This document shows positions 33,706-42,258 of a DNA stretch of 64,000 nucleotides, one piece after another. Each line of letters begins with the position of its first letter. The first letter of the stretch is position 1. The notes under the pieces are model-generated. The model saw only the letters and a list, made by a program, of their open reading frames with translations, had not been told where the DNA came from and did not search any database. Origin of the DNA: UBA8752 sp964223495 (GTDB lineage: Bacteria; Bacteroidota; Bacteroidia; Flavobacteriales_D; Sanyastnellaceae); contig CAXQGL010000029.1 in assembly GCA_964223495.1 (NCBI GenBank), forward strand, positions 1-64,000. The letters run 5' to 3'. The translations under genes were made by a program, and so were the position numbers.

Positions 33706-36700
33706 ATGAAGCTGAATAAGCTCCTTTTGGCCTTGTGCCTCACACCATCCTTCTTGACCGCGCAGTACGGTTTGGAGGTGGAAGTTGTAAACTCTGACAT
33801 CGGCTCTCTTGTCGGTGGCCTCGGAGTTGTCGATTTGACTGGTTACACCTGTTACCGGGCTTACATCACCATGGCAAACGAGGATGATTTCCTCAGTTCC
33901 ATCTCTGGTGATGCTGTCAATCCGACCTACATCACCACCACGACCGACTTCTATCACGCTGCGCTGGGTGCTGCCACACCAAACGGCATCAACAGCCTTC
34001 TGTTCGCGGTATACCCTGAATTGGAGTATGATTCATGGGTGACCATCGGTCTGGACGGTGTGCCTGATGCTTTGGCCGGTGAAGCCAATGTGAGCACGGT
34101 ACAATCATCGAATAACCAATGGGTGACCACATTCGATCCGGGAGGTGGATTGCCAGGTGCCAGTGTTGCCATCGATGACCCCATTGGTGGTGCTTGGTAT
34201 GCCTTGAACGGGGATGCCAATGGTGTTGCCGGAACCGAGCTTCAAGTACTTGCCGGTCAATTTGTTACCACTGGTGATCTCAGCCTTCAATTCTACACGC
34301 AGATCTTCATCAACGGTGATGGATTGAATGAGGTCCCGGGAGAAGACGGAGCTGCGCGCCCGACTTACTTCTGGCCGGCTTCCTCCACCGAGGGTTGCAC
34401 GGATGAAACGGCATGCAATTATGACGCAGAAGCGGGAGTGGATGACGGGTCATGCACCTATCCCTCGGAGACATACCTCGATTGTGATGACAATTGCCTG
34501 AATGACTCCGACATGGATGGGTTGTGCGATGAGTTGGAAACTGCGGGATGCACGGATCCCGCTGCATGCAACTACAATCCAAACGCCACGGATGATGATG
34601 GAAGCTGCGAATCAACTTCCTGTTTGGGTTGTACGGACGCAGCTGCATGCAACTATGACCCGGATGCTACGATTGACGATGGGTCCTGTGAATCCACGAG
34701 TTGTACAGGGTGCACCGACGCGGGCGCCTGCAACTATGACATGGACGCTACCATCGACGATGGTTCGTGTGACTTCAGCTGTATCGGTTGTACGGATGCT
34801 GAGGCGTGCAATTACGACATGGATGCGACGGTGGACAGCGGTGATTGCACCTACCCGGCTGCAGACTACTTGGACTGTGACGGCAACTGTATCAATGATG
34901 CGGACAACGACGGATTCTGCGACGAGGAGGAGGGATGCGGCGACCCTGAAGCATGCAACTACGACCCGAGTGCCGCTGTTGTCGAGGCCGATTACTGTCT
35001 CATTGTGGATACCGTGGCCGAGCACACGACGGGAGTCCTGGCAGGGATGACCACGTATCGTTTCTATGTCAAGTGTGCCAATCCGGCCGACTTTGTGAGC
35101 TCGGTTTCAGGTGACGCGAACAACCCCACCATCGTGACGACCACCGGTGGTTACTATCAGAACGAGCTCGGCGGTGCCACGCCGAATTCAATCACGCCTT
35201 TCCTGTTTGGTGCATTCCCGGACCTGCAATACGACTCATGGGTCACGATTGGACTATCATCCGCTCCTGACGCCGGCATTGGTGAAGCCAACGTGTCTAC
35301 GGTTCAAGGCACGGCGAATCCTTGGTTGACCAATTTCGACCCAGGATTCGGAGCAATCGGAGACGATATCGTCATTGATGATGCGGTAGGCGGAAGTTGG
35401 TTTGCACTGAATGGAGACGCCAATGGAATCGCAGCCAACAGTCCGGATCAGCAAGTGCTGATTGCCCAGCTGACCACGGATGGCGATGTCGCCGGCAACT
35501 TCTACGTGCAGATCTTCGAGAATGGAGTGGGGTCCAACGCGCTCTTCTTCAATTTCAACATTGGAGATGCCTGTATCGCCCCGGATGACGACTGTCTCTA
35601 TCCCGAGGATGTATACGGAAACGACTATGTGGATTGTGATGGCAACTGTCTGAACGATGCCGACATGGACAGTGTTTGCGATGAGGATGAAATCGCCGGT
35701 TGTACCGACCAGGATGCCCTCAATTACAACCCGGACGCCACCGACTCTGATGATTCCTGTACCTATCCAGCTTCCAGCGTATTTGACATCATCGCGACCA
35801 GCGAGTCACATACGGTTCTGGAAGACCTCGTGGTCCTTGCAGGTCTGGACAGTGCCTTGACCTTTGACGGTGATTGGACAGTCTTTGCTCCTACCGATCT
35901 GGCAGTCGCTGCACTTCCAGATGCTGTGGTGGATTATGTGCTCAACAATCCTGAAGCACTGGCCGGCATCCTGACCTATCACGTGGCTTCAGGATTCGTC
36001 ACCAGCGACATGCTCAGCGATGGCATGACCATCGAGATGTTGAACGGTGAGACCGCCACCATTACGTTTGACAACGGCAGTATTTTCATCGAGAATGCCG
36101 AGGTCATCATAGCCGACCTCATTGCCGAAAATGGCGTGGTGCACGTGATCGACGCGGTCATTGTACCACCGATTGCAGGTTGTACGAATCTGATTTCCTG
36201 CAACTACAATCCACTCGCCTCCACGGATGACGGCAGTTGTGAGAACATCAGCTGTGCCGGTTGCATCAATGAGTTGGCGTGCAACTACGACAGTACGGCC
36301 ACACTCAGCGATGCTTCGAGCTGTACGTTCCCCATCGACCTCTACGGTGTGGACTACGTGGACTGCTTCGGAGAGTGTCTGAGCGACATTGACATGGACG
36401 GCATCTGTGATGAGGCCGAATTGGATGGCTGCATCTACGAAGACGCCTGCAATTATGACCCTGCTGCCACGGAGGACGATGGTTCCTGTGACTATGAGTC
36501 CTGCGCAGGCTGTATGGACGAGACGGCATGCAATTATGACATGGACGCGACCATTGATTCAGGCTGCCTCTATCCGGTGGATCTGTACGGGTCTCCCTAT
36601 GTCGATTGCGACGGAGCATGCCTGAACGACAGCGATGGCGACGGCATTTGCAATGAGGAGGAGATTGCCGGTTGCCTCGATGAGAACGCCTGCAACTATG

Positions 36701-37785
36701 ACAGCACAGCCACTGATTACGACGTCACGTTGTGCGATTACAGTTGTTACGGTTGCACCGATCCGACGGCGGCCAACTATGATCCCACGTCTACGATTGA
36801 CGATGAGACCTGCCTCTATTGTGCGCTCGAAATCGACACGGCCATCACGGTGGTGGATTTGCTCTGCGCAGGAGACGCCAACGGAAGCATCACGATCGAG
36901 GGCTCCTCAGGGGGCATCGGTTCGGTGACCTACGCACTGGAGGGCCAACCATTCCAGAACAACCTCGTTTTCGACCAGCTGGATGGAGGATCGTACAAGA
37001 TCATCGCCATGGATTCCCTGATGTGTGCGGACACCATTGAAGTCTCGGTGAACGAGCCTTCTCCAATCACTGTATTGGCATTCGCGACCGACCCCAACTG
37101 CAACGGTGGTGAAGATGGTTCCGTGCTCGTCACCGCAGAAGGCGGTACCGGAGCATTGACCTATGAATTGGGCGGCAACAGCAATTCGGACGGAAACTTC
37201 GAAGGTTTGGATGCCGGTCCTTACACCGCGTTCGTGACGGACGCGAATGGATGTGAGGTTTCCGTGGACGCTGAAGTTGCGGATCCTGCCGCCATCGTCA
37301 TCACAGTGGATGGCACCACCGATCCCGATGGTGCACCGAATGGAGAAATCAACGTCTCCGTTGAAGGTGGAACCGGTGACCTGGCCTTCTCTTGGGACGG
37401 CCCCGATGGACCCTATGACACTGAGGATATTGCCGGTCTTGCGGATGGAACCTACACCTTGACCGTCACGGACGAGAATGGATGTACGGAATCCGAGACC
37501 GTCACCCTCACCGACGTTGGATTGCTCGAGGTCATGGGTGACCTGACCGTTTCCTTCATGCCGAACCCAACCAATGGTCAGGTAATCATGGAGTTGGGAC
37601 AGCCGGTGAATGGCGCCATTCTCGAAGTATTCGATGCTTCCGGACGCCGGGTATTCCGTCAGGAGGCCATGAGCATTGGTGAGCGCTTGCCGCTTGACTT
37701 CGGTGGTCTGTCCGATGGCGTATACCAAGTGAGGATTACCGTGGATGCGTCCATGGCCACGCAACGCATCGTTGTGCGCCACTGA
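33706..37785 (+). CDS. Large T9SS-exported surface protein with fasciclin domain and cysteine repeats
   Basis: The 1359-residue protein has a signal (MKLNKLLLALCLTPSFLTAQ). Order of parts: module copy 1 (about residues 25-220), six GCTDxxACNYD Cys-rich repeats mixed with TSP3/EF-hand-like loops such as DSDMDGLCDE (230-430), module copy 2 (about 431-620), one repeat, a fasciclin domain with SVFDIIATSES and VVHVIDAVIVPP (about 690-822), six more repeats (825-1038), three SprB-like repeats (1045-1270) and a T9SS sorting domain (FMPNPTNGQVIM). Acidic, calcium-binding-type loops suggest Ca-dependent stability. Fasciclin domains mediate adhesion. It is probably a large adhesin. Confidence 0.88.
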   Translation: MKLNKLLLALCLTPSFLTAQYGLEVEVVNSDIGSLVGGLGVVDLTGYTCYRAYITMANEDDFLSSISGDAVNPTYITTTTDFYHAALGAATPNGINSLLFAVYPELEYDSWVTIGLDGVPDALAGEANVSTVQSSNNQWVTTFDPGGGLPGASVAIDDPIGGAWYALNGDANGVAGTELQVLAGQFVTTGDLSLQFYTQIFINGDGLNEVPGEDGAARPTYFWPASSTEGCTDETACNYDAEAGVDDGSCTYPSETYLDCDDNCLNDSDMDGLCDELETAGCTDPAACNYNPNATDDDGSCESTSCLGCTDAAACNYDPDATIDDGSCESTSCTGCTDAGACNYDMDATIDDGSCDFSCIGCTDAEACNYDMDATVDSGDCTYPAADYLDCDGNCINDADNDGFCDEEEGCGDPEACNYDPSAAVVEADYCLIVDTVAEHTTGVLAGMTTYRFYVKCANPADFVSSVSGDANNPTIVTTTGGYYQNELGGATPNSITPFLFGAFPDLQYDSWVTIGLSSAPDAGIGEANVSTVQGTANPWLTNFDPGFGAIGDDIVIDDAVGGSWFALNGDANGIAANSPDQQVLIAQLTTDGDVAGNFYVQIFENGVGSNALFFNFNIGDACIAPDDDCLYPEDVYGNDYVDCDGNCLNDADMDSVCDEDEIAGCTDQDALNYNPDATDSDDSCTYPASSVFDIIATSESHTVLEDLVVLAGLDSALTFDGDWTVFAPTDLAVAALPDAVVDYVLNNPEALAGILTYHVASGFVTSDMLSDGMTIEMLNGETATITFDNGSIFIENAEVIIADLIAENGVVHVIDAVIVPPIAGCTNLISCNYNPLASTDDGSCENISCAGCINELACNYDSTATLSDASSCTFPIDLYGVDYVDCFGECLSDIDMDGICDEAELDGCIYEDACNYDPAATEDDGSCDYESCAGCMDETACNYDMDATIDSGCLYPVDLYGSPYVDCDGACLNDSDGDGICNEEEIAGCLDENACNYDSTATDYDVTLCDYSCYGCTDPTAANYDPTSTIDDETCLYCALEIDTAITVVDLLCAGDANGSITIEGSSGGIGSVTYALEGQPFQNNLVFDQLDGGSYKIIAMDSLMCADTIEVSVNEPSPITVLAFATDPNCNGGEDGSVLVTAEGGTGALTYELGGNSNSDGNFEGLDAGPYTAFVTDANGCEVSVDAEVADPAAIVITVDGTTDPDGAPNGEINVSVEGGTGDLAFSWDGPDGPYDTEDIAGLADGTYTLTVTDENGCTESETVTLTDVGLLEVMGDLTVSFMPNPTNGQVIMELGQPVNGAILEVFDASGRRVFRQEAMSIGERLPLDFGGLSDGVYQVRITVDASMATQRIVVRH
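34393..34998 (+). repeat. Six in-gene cysteine-rich GCTDxxACNYD repeats, first block
   Basis: Six degenerate copies of a 24-50 residue unit starting GCTDxxACNYDxxAT and ending DDGSC are encoded here. Some copies are extended by a calcium-binding-like D-x-D-x-DG loop. They are diverged at DNA level, so they are an old array rather than recent tandem duplication. Confidence 0.8.
36178..36822 (+). repeat. Six in-gene cysteine-rich repeats, second block
   Basis: Six further copies of the GCxxxxACNYD unit follow the fasciclin domain, two with the D-x-D-x-DGxCDE loop extension (DIDMDGICDE, DSDGDGICNE). They end at DETCLYC immediately before the SprB-like region. Confidence 0.8.
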
Positions 37786-37808
37786 CCTCCGAACCCTGCA
37801 AGTGATTG

Positions 37809-37840
37809 GAAAACGCCGGCCTATGGTCGGCGTTTTCATT
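37809..37840 (+). terminator. Terminator hairpin after fasciclin-containing surface-protein gene
   Basis: GAAAACGCCG and CGGCGTTTTC form a 10-bp perfect stem with a 9-base loop, 23 bases after the stop codon, with a following CATTTCC. It separates this gene from the fourth surface-protein gene. Confidence 0.8.
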
Positions 37841-37876
37841 TCCAGAAATCACCGCGATTCCTGAACTTCCACAACG

Positions 37877-40498
37877 ATGATGACCCCCATGCTTCCAATC
37901 TCAAATTCCTGTGGCACATCCCGATGGATGTGGGCACTGTGTTTCCTTTGCACATTCCTGTCGTGGGGAAGCGATCATGCCGTTGCGCAGGATTGTGCGG
38001 CCGAGTGGACCGTGGAGATGCTGGTGCACCAAGGTGCAGACTCCGTACACCTCCAACTCGTCATGGACACCACGGCCACAACGGGTTTTGATGTGGCCTT
38101 GGATTCTCTTTGTCCACCGGATTCGCTGTTGCCCCTCGCATGCCTGATCAGTGGAGATACGGCGTTCATCGTCAGTGCGGTTCCTTCATCCGGCACCACC
38201 CCGATTTCGTTCACCTTGCTCGTAAATACGGACTCAGTGGAGACGGCCATTGAGTTTGACCTCGGCGATTTCCTGCTGGACTCGGCCATGGTGACGTGGT
38301 GGCATGAAGCAGACACCAATGTGGTGGACCTCATGACCACTTCCGTTGTGGCCCTTCCTGATTCATCCGGAGCGTTCAACCTGGAAGGCGTGCTGTATCC
38401 CAGCTGTGAAGTGCTGGGTTGCACGAATCCGGCAGCCTGCAATTTTGATTCCACGGCCACTTTGGATGATGGAAGTTGTGAATTGCCATTTTTCTGCTAC
38501 GATTGCGATGGGAATTGCCTGTGCGACGAGGATGAGGACGGGGTTTGTGACCCCTTCGAATTCCCGGGTTGCACGGACCCTGATGCCTGCAACTATGCGC
38601 CTGTCTACACGGAGGAGGACGGCAGTTGTTTTTATGCCCAGCCCGGCTTTGACTGCGCGGGCTTCTGCCTGCCGGTCGACAATGACGAGTGTGGTTTCGC
38701 AATTCCGATTGCATGCAGCCAGATCGTGGAGGGGACGACAGTCTGCGCGGACACCACGGAAAGTGAATACTGCGACCAATACAACATCGGGCAGTATTTC
38801 CATGGCGGATTGTGGTATTCCATCATGGGCACCGGAGACACGTTGAGGGCAACCATGTGCTTCGAGGACACCGATTATGACACCTACCTCAGCATCTACG
38901 AGGGCGATTGTGATGACCTGAACTGCGTGGGAGGCAACGACGACCAGGACGAGGTGAACTTCTTCGCGGACCCCTGTTTCGAGAATTTCCTGTCCTCTTC
39001 CGTGGATTGGGAGAGTGAGGAAGGCGTGGAGTATTTCCTGCATGTGAGCGGTTCGAACGCAGTGACACCCGCCGTGGGTGGATTCGAATTCGTCTTGGTG
39101 TGCGATGGTGTGGAAGTCGGCACCTGCCTGGATTCGCTGGCCTGCAACTTCAATCCATTCGGCACGTTCGATGACGGGTCATGTGATTATGTCACTTGTG
39201 CCGGATGCGGCCTGTTCTCGGCTTGCAACTATGACAGCACCGCCTTCATCAATGACTTCACCCTCTGTGATTTCAGTTGCTATGGCTGCACGGATTCCGG
39301 GGCTTGCAACTTCAGTCCGGATGCGACCATCGAAAGTGGCCTCTGCGAGTATTCCTCCTGTGCAGGTTGCATGGATGAAACTGCATGCAACTATGATGAG
39401 GAGGCCATTCTCGAAGCGGACTGTGAGTTCACTTCCTGCGTGGGATGTACAGATGATGCGGCATCGAACTACAATCCTGCTGCGACCCAGGAGGATGGGA
39501 GTTGTACTTATTGCGACCTTGTCCTCTCACCCGTGACTGTTGGAATGGAGAGTTGTTTTGGTGCAGGGGATGGCACTGCCCAACTGACGGCCGATTCCCT
39601 GTTGTCCGACTCGGCCTTCTACACCTTGTCCGCCCCAGGTGTGGCAGAAAGTGGTCCTTGGAGCGGGGCTGGATTCGACGGATTGGCTCCGGGCAATTAC
39701 CTGTTCACCCTGTTCGATGGGGATTCAAGCTGCAGTGCGGTGCGCACGTTCAGCATATTGGCTGCGCCGGACATCGCCCTGTTCGCCGTGGCATCCTCAC
39801 CATTCTGTGCAGGAGGGGATGATGGCAGCATCAGTGCATTGGTGGCCGATACATTCGATGTATCGGGCTACACCTTGGATGGCGCCCCTGTGGACATCAA
39901 TGGAAACTTCTCCGGACTCTCCGCAGGGCCATATTTCGTGGAGGTTCAAGCCGTAGGTCCTTCGGGAGCCACGTGTACGGATACCGTGACGGTGACGGTC
40001 GCGGATCCTCCCGGCATGACCATCACGCTGGAGGGCGTCGAAGGTGCGGACCCGAACCAGGAAAATGGCGAGGTCGAGATTTCCGTGACCGGAGGTGCTG
40101 AGCCTTATTCCTTCGAATGGACGGGCCCCACCGGATCATCAGGCCTGGAAGATCCCGATGACCTGGGAGCAGGGGAGTGGACCCTCATCGTGACGGATGA
40201 TGATGGTTGTTCCGCTTCTCTCGTGGTGTCCATACCGTTGGGCATCGCGGAGTGGGGCGGGCCGAGGTTCACGCTGTGGCCGAATCCGACCAGCAATGCG
40301 TTCGAAATCCGGTTCGAGCGAAATTTCCAAGGCGAAATCCGCCTGGCCGATGTGACCGGTCGTGTATTGGACAGCAGCCCCGTTCAAGGCATGACTTGCT
40401 CCGGCACGCTGGACTCATGGCCGGCAGGCATTTATCTGCTCCGAGCGGAGGACACCTCCGGCCGTGGAAGTACGGTCCGCATCGTCAAGCAGGACTGA
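37877..40498 (+). CDS. T9SS-exported cysteine-repeat surface protein with PPC-like domain
   Basis: The 873-residue protein has a signal region (MWALCFLCTFLSWG, possibly from a second start at M18). A first domain of about 150 residues is beta-rich. Two GCTNPAACNF-type repeats with an EDEDGVCD loop follow (about residue 181 on). A CUB/PPC-like domain (YFHGGLWYSIMGTGDTL, DTDYDTYLSIYEGDC, VEYFLHVSG) spans about 270-410. Five more Cys repeats, two or three SprB-like repeats and the T9SS sorting domain (LWPNPTSNAFEIRF) complete it. It lacks the novel module of its two neighbours but shares repeats and C-terminal organisation with them. Confidence 0.85.
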   Translation: MMTPMLPISNSCGTSRWMWALCFLCTFLSWGSDHAVAQDCAAEWTVEMLVHQGADSVHLQLVMDTTATTGFDVALDSLCPPDSLLPLACLISGDTAFIVSAVPSSGTTPISFTLLVNTDSVETAIEFDLGDFLLDSAMVTWWHEADTNVVDLMTTSVVALPDSSGAFNLEGVLYPSCEVLGCTNPAACNFDSTATLDDGSCELPFFCYDCDGNCLCDEDEDGVCDPFEFPGCTDPDACNYAPVYTEEDGSCFYAQPGFDCAGFCLPVDNDECGFAIPIACSQIVEGTTVCADTTESEYCDQYNIGQYFHGGLWYSIMGTGDTLRATMCFEDTDYDTYLSIYEGDCDDLNCVGGNDDQDEVNFFADPCFENFLSSSVDWESEEGVEYFLHVSGSNAVTPAVGGFEFVLVCDGVEVGTCLDSLACNFNPFGTFDDGSCDYVTCAGCGLFSACNYDSTAFINDFTLCDFSCYGCTDSGACNFSPDATIESGLCEYSSCAGCMDETACNYDEEAILEADCEFTSCVGCTDDAASNYNPAATQEDGSCTYCDLVLSPVTVGMESCFGAGDGTAQLTADSLLSDSAFYTLSAPGVAESGPWSGAGFDGLAPGNYLFTLFDGDSSCSAVRTFSILAAPDIALFAVASSPFCAGGDDGSISALVADTFDVSGYTLDGAPVDINGNFSGLSAGPYFVEVQAVGPSGATCTDTVTVTVADPPGMTITLEGVEGADPNQENGEVEISVTGGAEPYSFEWTGPTGSSGLEDPDDLGAGEWTLIVTDDDGCSASLVVSIPLGIAEWGGPRFTLWPNPTSNAFEIRFERNFQGEIRLADVTGRVLDSSPVQGMTCSGTLDSWPAGIYLLRAEDTSGRGSTVRIVKQD

Positions 40499-40506
40499 TG
40501 CCCGCC

Positions 40507-41847
40507 TCAAAGGTCACCCGCGGGATATTGGCGCTCCCATAGGACTTCACCTGCCGCATCATAGGTGCGGATCGTAAGTATGCGTTCCTTTCGTGGGCCC
40601 GTGATCTCGAGCGTGCCATAATTCCGTACGCCCACCATCGTGCCTTCGACCCGCCGGGAGTTGGGCTCGCTGTTGTGGTCATAAGTGCTGCTCGTCAGTG
40701 CACTGCAGGTGAAGTCCAACACCTTGCGCCCATCGGCAAAAGTGACCTCGCTCAATTCCGTGCTGTGCCGGTCGCCGGAGAGAAAGACGACACCGTGGAT
40801 GCCTTCCTGTTCAATCCTGTCCAACAATTCATCCCGCTCTTCGGCATACAGGGCCATGTTCTCGTATTCGGCGAAATCGGAAAGGAACTGTCCACCTACA
40901 GCGATGAACTTGAAGGGCGCACGGCTGTATTTCAATGCCTGGATGAGCCAGTCCACTTGGCCTTTTCCAAGCACTTGAGGCGCATTGGTGATGTTGCCAT
41001 GATTGACCCGGAAGGTCCGGTTGTCGAGCAGAAAGAAATCAGCATCGTGGAATTGGAAAGCGGTTGTGACGCCTTGCCCTTGCAGGTCAGGGATTCCCGC
41101 TGATGGGTTGGCCCAGAATTCACCGAAGGTGGCGGCAGCCCAATCCTTGTGGACCCAGCTTCCGTCCGAATCGTTCGGGCCGTAGTCGTGGTCGTCCCAG
41201 ATGGCATAGTGTGGGCAGGTGCCGAGCAACTGTTGCAGTTCAGGTACGGCCCTCAGGTGGCTGTACCGGTGTTGCATGCCCGAACGAGAACCCCAATCAA
41301 CTTCCCGGAAGTAGACATTGTCTCCCAGCCAGAGCATGAGGTCCGGGCGGGTCGCAGCTATGGTCTCGAATATGGCATAACCACCACCATAGGGCTTTCC
41401 GGGACGGTCATAAGCGTCCTCGTTGATGAATACGCAGGAGCCTACAGCCATCGTGAAGGGGGGAGGGTCGAACCGATATTGCCAGAGCGGCTGGGTGGTA
41501 AAGCGGAGCAAGTCCGGATCGAATCCGGTCTCCGCGCGCTCACCGTCGACGAGGACCTGATACCGATAAGCGGTTCCGGGTTCGAGACCGCCCACATCAA
41601 AAGTGGCAGTGTTGGCCGTGGCGTCCTCCAATTTCTGCTCGGGCAGCACCTTGACCATGGTAGGGGCGTTGCCCATGCTGTCTGCCCAGCACACGAGTGT
41701 GGCCGTGCAGGGCGCCTTGGTCTGTATCCAGATTCTGGCATCGCGCAGTCCGGTATGGCCCACCATGGGTTGACATGCCATCTGCGCCATGGCCGGGGTC
41801 GACAGCATGGCGGAAATGGCGAGGACGACGAGTGACGTATTCCGCAT
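40507..41847 (-). CDS. PhoD-like alkaline phosphatase family protein
   Basis: The start at 41847 (MRNTSLVVLAISAMLSTPAMAQ) gives a signal peptide; the frame extends 14 codons further upstream. The N-terminal Fn3-like domain (residues about 25-120) is followed by a PhoD metallophosphatase domain with WLGDNVYFREVDWGS, HYAIWDDHDYGPNDS, and FLSGDRHSTELS, which carry the Asp, Asn and His metal ligands. PhoD enzymes cleave phosphomonoesters or diesters in the periplasm or outside the cell. It is convergent with the fourth surface-protein gene (9-base gap). Confidence 0.9.
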   Translation of the reverse strand: MRNTSLVVLAISAMLSTPAMAQMACQPMVGHTGLRDARIWIQTKAPCTATLVCWADSMGNAPTMVKVLPEQKLEDATANTATFDVGGLEPGTAYRYQVLVDGERAETGFDPDLLRFTTQPLWQYRFDPPPFTMAVGSCVFINEDAYDRPGKPYGGGYAIFETIAATRPDLMLWLGDNVYFREVDWGSRSGMQHRYSHLRAVPELQQLLGTCPHYAIWDDHDYGPNDSDGSWVHKDWAAATFGEFWANPSAGIPDLQGQGVTTAFQFHDADFFLLDNRTFRVNHGNITNAPQVLGKGQVDWLIQALKYSRAPFKFIAVGGQFLSDFAEYENMALYAEERDELLDRIEQEGIHGVVFLSGDRHSTELSEVTFADGRKVLDFTCSALTSSTYDHNSEPNSRRVEGTMVGVRNYGTLEITGPRKERILTIRTYDAAGEVLWERQYPAGDL

Positions 41848-41910
41848 CACGAAAAAGGGTTGGCCCCGAAGTTCGGAACCAACCCCCATTCAAGAGCAGA
41901 TGTTGGAAAT

Positions 41911-42129
41911 TCAGTCAATGGTGTAGTCCACGCCTTCGATGGCGGGACCAATCTTCACCATGTACTGGATGCCTTCGGTTTCAATCCGGATCATCTTGAA
42001 CACCTCCCGGCTCGTGGGAAGACGAAGGTTGAAGGTCTGGCCTTCGAATCCGTCTGGATAGCGGGACTTGATCATGGATCGGATGGAGTGATCGAGCTTT
42101 TCGTAGCTCACGATGCGTCGGTTGGACAT
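41911..42129 (-). CDS. Small conserved protein of unknown function
   Basis: The 72-residue protein (MSNRRIVSYEKLDHSIRS to AIEGVDYTID) has no signal and looks like a small alpha/beta domain. A frame to 42264 exists but the extra 45 residues are poor in conserved character and overlap the divergent gene's promoter. The Gly-rich QTFNLRLPTSREVFKM segment and IEGVDYTID C-terminus suggest a compact fold. It is divergent from the dioxygenase-methyltransferase gene at 42259. Function is unknown. Confidence 0.5.
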   Translation of the reverse strand: MSNRRIVSYEKLDHSIRSMIKSRYPDGFEGQTFNLRLPTSREVFKMIRIETEGIQYMVKIGPAIEGVDYTID

Positions 42130-42258
42130 GGGGCAACAGTTTGGAATCGACTTCGGATACTCGATGCCTCCATAAAAGGTTTCATTCCATGTGAAGGATG
42201 CCTGCAGCGTGGCTGCACCACCCAGTGCAGCCTTATCTTGTCGGGCAAACCTGCAGCC

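Noticed and set aside
41860..42258. Upstream extension of the dioxygenase-methyltransferase frame
   Set aside because: The extra 133 codons overlap the oppositely oriented phosphatase start and the small gene at 41911-42129, and lack dioxygenase character; the family N-terminus begins at 42259.
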